Assembly (NCBI GenBank): GCA_003999685.1
Contig: CP021228.1
Span: 1,364,001-1,428,000, forward strand
Source: Taiwanofungus camphoratus
Lineage: Eukaryota > Basidiomycota > Agaricomycetes > Polyporales > Taiwanofungaceae
DNA: 64,000 bases
Direction: 5' to 3'
Both the position numbers and the translations under genes were made by a program. The notes beneath the pieces were generated by a model that saw nothing but the letters and a program-made list of their open reading frames with translations, had not been told where the DNA came from and ran no database searches. How positions within the stretch are numbered: position 1 is the stretch's first letter; each line of letters begins with the position of its first letter. Shown here piece after piece: positions 57,286-64,000 of the stretch.

Positions 57286-58165
57286 ATGTCTCTTCCTAAG
57301 GCAAGTAGTATCGTTTTATATACATCACCGAGGTATGCTACTCATTCCCAATTCTCCTGCTATCGGATCGTAGCGGATCATCAAGGTGCGCTTTCAATTC
57401 CTCACTGCCCTCCGCGTTGTCGTCCTGCTTCTTCACTGATTGTTTGGGCATACAGGAAACAGAACGTCTTGTTGCTGATCCCGCACCTGGTATTTCTGCT
57501 GCACCACATGAAGATAACCTTCGCTACTTCGACGTGACCATCCAAGGTCCTGATGGCAGCCCGTTCCAAAGTGCGTCTGTTCCATCTACAGACAAACTTC
57601 AGCCTGGCCTGATACAGGCTTATACGTGTGGGTGTGTGATCAAACACGAATTCTTGACCAACAGACGGAGTGTTTCGCTTGGAATTGTTCCTCCCGGAGG
57701 AGTACCCAATGAGCCCGCCGAAGGTACGATTCTTGACAAAGATCTATCATCCTAATATCGGTAAGTCAGTGATTCTTTTCACTTTGTGATCTCTTGGCTC
57801 AAACTTGGTATGTCTTAACAGATAAACTTGGCCGAATCTGTCTGGACATCTTGAAAGGTATGTATGCCCTTTGCCCAAACTGACAGTGGAACTGACGCCT
57901 CACCTTGTGTATCGCCTCTCTCCTTCCCTCTGCTCTACCTCCTGCGTGTTATTGTCACCTCATTCATACACATCACGCTCCTACGATAGACAAGTGGTCC
58001 CCGGCTCTACAAATTCGCACTGTACTCTTATCAATTCAAGCTCTACTAAGCGCCCCCAACCCGGACGATCCCCTTGCGACCGATGTTGCAAAGCACTACA
58101 AGGAGAACGAGCAAGATGCGCAGCGCGTCTCACGAGAATGGACTGAGAAATATGCGGCTGCCTGA
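57286..58165 (+). CDS. UBC13: Ubiquitin-conjugating enzyme E2 Ubc13
   Basis: Six exons (57286-57300, 57374-57385, 57456-57570, 57665-57760, 57822-57857 and 57990-58165) give 149 aa, the normal length. The protein starts [18 protein letters not shown]. It carries the HPN motif (KIYHPNIDKLGR) and the active-site cysteine in GRICLDILK, and ends [20 protein letters not shown] ... KYAAA. Ubc13, with its Mms2/Uev partner, builds K63-linked ubiquitin chains for DNA-damage tolerance and signalling. Intron 1 appears to use a GC donor (AAG|gcaagt), since only that restores KRIIK. Exon 2 is a 12-nt microexon. The gene is tail-to-tail with calcineurin A. Confidence 0.95.
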
Positions 58166-58681
58166 TAGCCCGGTAGTGTGCATGTGTTGGTATAACAGCG
58201 GGCAGAGCGAGTGGCGAGGCCCTCTGCAATGTAAACAGGAGGGCAGAAGTAAGAAAGGACTGTAGTTATAGCGGGTATATGCTGCTAGTGCCATGGTCGA
58301 CCGCTTGACACATACGAGAGAGCACGATACACTGCAATGTTCTATTACCTTTATCTCTGGTTCAGTTCCATTTTCAATCAAGCCGGGCATCTTATCCTTC
58401 ACTTTCGATACTTATCTCGCATTGGATCCTACGAGGAGCATAGACTGACTATCGAAGTTAGAACAAGTGCAACACTTAAGTTCAAAATCAAGTTCGGGAC
58501 TGAGCTTATGCAAAGGCGTCCACTTGATTCGCCAAGCAGAAGATGCGTCTGGTACAGCTAAATTCTCCATTCCATTTGTCCAAGGTTACATATGTATACA
58601 GGCTGTACATGCAGGGTATCATCCAGAACAACAGAAAAATACACTTCCAGATCGCATCATGCAAGTATACCACTATGATGG
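58166..58681. other. Convergent intergenic region between UBC13 and calcineurin A
   Basis: The 516 bp between the two stops must hold both 3' UTRs. No ORF or repeat of note. Confidence 0.5.
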
Positions 58682-61600
58682 CTACGCGGTCTCAAATCGT
58701 TTCAACGCTCTTGGTCGTCCTGTCGGCCGTCTCCCTCGTGCGATCCTTTCAGCAAGCTTCTCCACGAGGCCTCCATCATCCACGCCTTCCTCTTCCAGCG
58801 CCCGCCGTATCAACGCCTCCATACTTATCTGCTCCTCTTCCCCATCCTCACTGCCTGATGCATTACCCTTCAGATTCTGACTACGCATAGACAGACCAGG
58901 AAGACGCATGCTTGGCACGGGCACCGATGGGAGCGCAGATGCAGCGTACGTTGGCAGCCGCTCGTTTGCCATGTCAGAACGACGTGCATCATCAAAGTTG
59001 CGAATGTAACGCCGCATCTCTGTTGTATGCACGCCAAGCGCATTCCGCGCAGGCGCCGGGGTAGCAAATCCACCCGGCCACGCTCCTGGCACGCCAACCG
59101 GCTGGCCAGGCGTAAGCTCTGTAGCATTCTCGGATTCTTCTCTGCAAGACAAAAAATACCAGCACTTGAGCGTTGATATGACTAAGGCAAGACAAGACGA
59201 CTCACCGCAAGAGCTGGAAAACGCGCTGCATTTTTCCGACGGCTAAAATCTTGTTCTTGATTTGCTGCCTCCTCTGCGCGAGGTCGCTTGAATCCAACAT
59301 GTAGTCAGGAACAACTTGCGTTTGACCCGCAAGCCTTGCACCCTCTTGCACTTCTTGCTCTTCCTCGATATCCTCGAGCTCGCGATCTTCATCAGAAGAA
59401 AACGTAGAACCTTCCTCGAGCTCACGATCGGAGCACACAGAGAGGATGGCAAGAAGCATCTCGGTTATCTTCGCGCCGACGAAAGGAAGCGACCATGTGA
59501 ATGCGTCCATGAAGTTCGGAAGCCAATACGGATGCGAGGATGCATTATACTGCCTGCAAATCGATCGAGCACCGTCAGTGAAACATGAAAGCCAGACACG
59601 CATTGAAACATGATCAAATATGAGATCGTACCGAATGGTTATATTCTTATTCTTGTACTTGATCACTGCGCCACGATTGTGATACGCATCGAGGTAATTA
59701 GGGGCGCTGAAGATGGTAATGACCGAAGGGAACTTCTTTGTGGGTGTCTTTCGATGCATGGTATATCTTCGAGAGACATGATAAGTTCGCATGGCTTACG
59801 CAGTAGGCAATCGAGGCGTAGAGGACTGAGACGCGCACCCTGCATCCTGAGCCTCATGTCCTCGGAAGATACCCAGCAGCTGATTGCGTTCCAAAAATTG
59901 ACATGCAGCCTCGTACCTACGGCTTTTAGAAACACGTTTCAGGTCTTAGACGAGCAGGATTGGCTCACGTGAAATAATAACTACATCCGCGGGTGTAGTT
60001 AGGCTCAAATGTATGTCCCAGTGGGATTCCTTGCGGCCGCTCTTGTGTCGCGTCTTGCTATGCGGGGAGGGTCGAAAATAAAAAGTTATCAGCGCAGTCC
60101 AGAAATGAGGGAATCAACAAGGAGCAGTGGTAACGACACGCGAAGGTAGAAGGAAAAAGACGCATACCTCATGTCCGAAGTTGGGTATCGGGTCTGCCCA
60201 GAGTAGGTCACAGAGCAGGCCTACTGACGCAGGCTCAACGAACCGATCAAGCTGCAGCCATGGTTTCAGCTGCCTATTCCCTGACAACCACTTAATTCTG
60301 ACTCGGACAAATGGGTTACGTGCCTTTTCCACATCATCCAATCGCATGAGCTCTGGCGAGATGCCCCCGTGCATGCAAAAGAACTTCCCATCAATGAGCG
60401 CTGTCAGAGGGAGGGCCTGGAACGAACGAATACAGGCCTCGTACACTGTCGCGGAATATTTATGCAGACCTGTGATCATTGAAGCGAACGAAAATATCAG
60501 TGTCCGCGAATCGTTAATCAATTGGAGGGTAAGGGGAGGCAAAGGCGGGGGAGACGAACATTCTCGCTTGAAGGTGAAATATTCTGTGAGATGCCTGCAC
60601 TCGTGATTCCCGCGAAGGAGGAAGAGATGATTTGGGAACCAGAGCTTCAGCGCATAGAGATACAGGAGGCACTAGAGGACACATTCAACACGTAAATTTG
60701 GAAGGAATAGAGATCAAGACGATGAACGCAGACACTGGCACAGCTTCCTCTAAGCTTACGGCAGGGAACCCAACGAGACGTTATCGATCAGTGGTCGATC
60801 ACGTCTAGGCGTCAAAAGCAGCTCGGGCGGCTCTGCCAATTCTCTTACACGCCCGTACCCCAAGTAGCAACCACAACACCTTGGCGTCATTCAGCGGCCC
60901 CACCCATGACCAGACACTGTGCTTGTATGCACTTGGGATACATATATATTAACTCCCAGACACATGGCAATGGGAAGCCAGCAGGTACAAAGAAGGAACA
61001 GGAAGAACGTACCTCAATGCCGAAATACCCACGGTCGACGTAGTCGCCGAGAAAGAGGTAGTTGTTGTCCTGAAATGAACCGCCCACCTCAAATATTTTC
61101 ATCAGGTCGTACTGCATCACTGCGCGTCACGCAACTCCAGCACGGGTAGTATTTAAACCACGCACGTATTGACCATGTATATCTCCACAGACTGTATCCA
61201 CAATCCACCCGTTCATAGAAGACGAGCGAAGCGCAAAACACGTCAGCCTGGCGTATGCGCACCATATTGTGGTTCTAGACACGCACCTGTTACTGGGCTA
61301 TCGACTTGCAGCATATTTGGCTCCCTGCTCATGAGCGCTGTTGCCTGCTCCAAGATAAACAATGCCTGCTCCTCGGTTAGGCGGCCTTCGTTAAGAAAGT
61401 GATGCCTCAGCAGCTCATAGTTTGGGCGATGGGTGCCCGTCTGCGTATCGTGCACATAGAAGTCTTCATCTCGCGGGCACTGGGCGATCGGCGGAGGAAC
61501 CTGAAACGGTGTAAATACAGTAGCTAATCAGCCCGTGGAACCGTCAGGTTGCGCGCATAATAAGGACGCATACGTCCTCGACCTGCCGCTTCTGTACGTT

Positions 61601-61711
61601 CTGCAAGTCTGGCGGCAGGAATTTGGACGGGATAACAGGAGGACGCTCCTGAATTTGATGCAGGGCAGATGAATAGTATGCAGCATCAGAGTCCGCAGAG
61701 GGCATCGACAT
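58682..61711 (-). CDS. CNA1: Calcineurin A (Ca2+/calmodulin-dependent protein phosphatase catalytic subunit)
   Basis: Twelve exons (61711-61574, 61500-61287, 61191-61166, 61111-61013, 60671-60560, 60469-60324, 60251-60168, 60057-59969, 59916-59839, 59766-59632, 59553-59206 and 59141-58682) keep phase and give 642 aa. The metallophosphatase motifs are all present: [42 protein letters not shown] and [13 protein letters not shown] calcineurin B-binding helix follows ([20 protein letters not shown]), then an acidic insert ([19 protein letters not shown]), the calmodulin-binding segment ([20 protein letters not shown]) and an autoinhibitory-like region ([14 protein letters not shown]). It dephosphorylates Crz1-type factors in Ca2+ stress signalling. 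The join at 60324/60251 needs a GC donor (AAG|gcacgt) to give [14 protein letters not shown]. Confidence 0.95.
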
Positions 61712-63569
61712 CAGATCAGAGCGTGGGCGAAGGGAGATAGTGGTAAGGGTGAAAGTAACCAACGCGATAGCGCTCGTGAGTCCATGGGGAGCGGAAGTAC
61801 GGGCACGTGCTGAGGACGGGCGCCAAATAGACACCAGCGCCGTCTTTATGCAATGCATATACTTTGTGACTGCCACCACAAGCTCTTAGATATTGTTCAA
61901 GCGCAAACAATTCCACATTACCCGCAAAAAATGTAGTGGATACGTGAAACAGGATCGTCCGCAAGGTGATGGTTTATCCATCCCGACTTCAGTGACCGCA
62001 TGTCGTGCTATGTACGACCTATGATGACGTTGCATCAGGGGAGTCGGGCCAATGAAAGTCCAAAAGCGACAAAGTTATGAAGCTGAAAGCACCTTAAAAA
62101 TCCTTCATGCAGTCCTTGGTGTGCTAGGCCTAGGTCTATGATAAAGGTCCTGGTCATTATACCCGATTCAATGTTCATCAACGACTTGGACAAAGTCAAA
62201 GTTTGCGATCGTAGATCCCTTCCCGGAATGCATGGATTGAAGAGTGATGGAGAGGAGATGGCTTGATTTTGGCACTAGCGATCCACCTTCGGAAACCGGT
62301 GGTTCGTTGCGGTGACCCCACCGTGGTAATGTTGTTTACACCAACTCAATCTGTCTTACTCCACGCATGGAAATTATCATATATCTAGTCGCTCAAACAA
62401 CGGTCTTTACTTCTCGATCTCGCCAGTGACACGCGAGTAAAGAAGCGCACGGACAATTACGTCTACCGCGCTGCGGTCCGCGCACTGGCAAGACGTCCTT
62501 GTAAACCGTCACAAAGGATTGTATTTGCAGGACATCATATCCAATAAGTTCACATAAAGAGCAACTTCAGGCTGCTTGTATCCTTGACTCAGAGCTTGAT
62601 AAGTATAAGTACGATAAGCAGTGGCTCACGAGACAGGCTGTTGTTGGACCTACTTATGCTAGATAAAGCACTAGCATCGACGGCGGATGGCGCATTGTCA
62701 CTTGCTTACTAGTACTGGAACACCAGGAAAAATCAGGGTAGCTCCTGATGCTACGGCAACTACAGCCAAATCTGTAGCATTATATAGTGCTATAGATTGG
62801 GGATGTAGCAAATCCAGCTACATACTTACCTGCATTTTTCCTGATGAATGACTTGATTGAGAACCGTGACATCTCAATCCATGCGGAAACGGTCTACTGC
62901 CAGATACATATGGGCTCGACAGTTTGAATGTTGAAGACGGAGGCACTCGTGACTGCCAATTCAACGAGTTGATTGGAGGTGGTGGCACGGACAAATTCTA
63001 TGTGACCATGTAAAACAAGTGCCGAATGACAGTGTACTAGCACCTCAACGGTGTTACGACTTGGGAAGGGCTGTCTGCGCCAGCAGAAACCTCGACATTT
63101 GTATCTATGCATATTTCTTACAATATGTACACTCGGCTGTCAGCATCATATTCATTAGTCAAACGTGGTATTGACCATGTTGTTCCAGATCTATCCTGAA
63201 TGGTTTCTGATTTCCTTTTGAAATTTGAAAATTCGTCTTCGAGTATGCAGGTTGGCCTTATGTCCCAGCTTTAATGTGTAGATGGCCTTGCCCAAAGGAA
63301 GCATGAAGCGCTCAGCTGCTGACTTCAAGGGATCGTTCACAGATTCGGACCAGCCTGGCTGTTAAGTACCAGAATTTCATTGGTAGCATCTTTATAAGCC
63401 CCCGACTCAATGATCCCAACTTGCATCTTTTGAGCGCGGTTACGCGGACGAACGTACAGAGCGTAGCTAGAGTTCGAGTCACACATGGATTAAATAGTCG
63501 GCACTCATCTCGCCGAAACCAAGACCGAGAAACCCTAAAAAACAATTAATCCCTATGTCGAATGATGAT
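61712..63569. other. Intergenic between calcineurin A and the LysM gene; contains MITE copy 2
   Basis: Promoter side of calcineurin A. No supported gene; a few ORFs under 80 codons. A MITE is at 62724-62843. Confidence 0.45.
62724..62843. mobile_element. MITE copy 2, compact 120-bp form
   Basis: The ends caggaaaaatcagg and cctgcatttttcctg are inverted with one indel-like difference. The core repeats that of copy 1 (aaatctgtagca..atatagtgct, gggatgtagcaaatccagct). No target duplication is obvious (flanks acac and atga). Confidence 0.75.
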
Positions 63570-64000
63570 TCATTTTGTCGAGGGGCCAGCGACACAATAC
63601 TTGATATCATGAAATAATCAGTTATTATTTCGAACCACGGTAATTCGCTGACGCACCTCGTATCCGGCTTCCAGATTAGAGCCTAGATCAGAAAGGTCAG
63701 TCAATGATGTGCAGAGAGCTTCAAGCCACCCACAATCAGAATTGAGATCCGTGTTCCATGCAAGGAACTCGGCGGACGTGATATTAAATTTGGTCTCAAT
63801 TTCAGAACAATAATCGCCGGACCTGCAAGGCACACCAATCAGTCAGATGCATGGAGGATAGTAGCTCTGAGAGCATACACTACGGTGTAATACTCTGGGA
63901 GTATTTTCGAGTTAGCAATACCTTTAAGGGTCAGAATGAAAACCTCACCTGTGCATCCGGATCTGTGAAGACCATAATCAGGTTAGTCAATACGTTCTAT
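63570..64000 (-). CDS. LysM-domain protein, 3' part (continues beyond the window)
   Basis: A LysM domain, which binds chitin or peptidoglycan-like glycans, is assembled from small exons ending at 63879 (upstream side), then 63822-63734, 63682-63657 and 63599-63570. The spliced protein reads YYTVVSGDYCSEI, FNITSAEFLAWNTDLNSDC, SNLEAGYEYCVAGPSTK and stop. A 51-nt in-frame intron (63733-63683) must be removed to restore the usual NSDCSNLEAGYEYC spacing. Upstream, a likely 14-nt exon near 63952-63965 supplies SGCTG. Secreted fungal LysM proteins remodel chitin or hide it from hosts; the signal peptide would lie outside the window. Confidence 0.8.

Noticed and set aside
63657-63822. LysM domain with a 17-residue insertion
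   Set aside because: The extra residues are an in-frame 51-nt intron (donor gtgggt, acceptor ctag); removing it restores the normal domain.
1-64000. tRNA and rRNA genes
   Set aside because: A read-through for tRNA B-box-like and rRNA-like sequence found nothing convincing. A covariance-model scan could not be run and would be decisive.

Overview
The window looks like a chromosome segment from a mushroom-forming basidiomycete (Agaricomycetes). Supporting signs are compact genes with many 50-60 nt introns, two FunK1 fungal-type kinases, a KDZ-superfamily DNA transposon with its CxC2 cysteine cluster, chromodomain Ty3/gypsy elements, and basidiomycete-like calcineurin A and Ubc13 genes. Roughly the first 52 kb is a nest of mobile elements with an eroding island of host-type genes inside it. 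The last 11 kb is ordinary host sequence. I saw no rRNA, tRNA or CRISPR array.

Layout. 1-662 is a partial LTR inserted in a decayed KDZ transposase (663-2893, minus). The KDZ remnant is followed by three intact spliced genes of unknown function on alternating strands: gene A (3112-5773, +), gene B with a coiled-coil tail (8478-6080, -) and gene C (8729-11002, +). A probable solo LTR (11121-11666) and a whole-looking Ty3/gypsy element (Gypsy-1, 11809-19830, TSD cattg) come next. Gypsy-1 sits inside an array of subterminal palindromes that ends near 20123. I infer that 663-20123, minus the later insertions, is one large KDZ-type transposon carrying the three genes. 21.0-31.3 kb holds a FunK1 kinase gene, an Smr-domain gene, a 5'-truncated actin copy and a second FunK1 gene flanked by 0.3-kb direct repeats. 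31.5-35.15 kb is a LINE. 35154-38835 is a 3.7-kb element with kilobase-long TIRs and no genes. Its ends match the ends of the KDZ region, so it may be a non-autonomous relative. 38836-48159 is a second, broken gypsy element (Gypsy-2) carrying an intact antisense gene (gene D) between pol and its 980-bp 3' LTR. 48.2-52.3 kb is decayed repeat sequence ending in a third LTR of the same family.

The host region contains a C2H2-like zinc-finger gene (54921-53492, -), a 34-bp-arm hairpin (55605-55690), UBC13 (57286-58165, +), the calcineurin catalytic subunit (61711-58682, -) and the 3' part of a LysM-domain gene (from 63570, -, running off the window). Two copies of a MITE lie here.

Most notable are: the proposed KDZ element with three conserved-looking cargo genes, a shared 21-bp minisatellite and a long-TIR derivative; Gypsy-1's apparent Tf1-style self-priming site; and, in both gypsy elements, a near-exact second copy of the 3' polypurine tract inside pol, as expected of a central polypurine tract.
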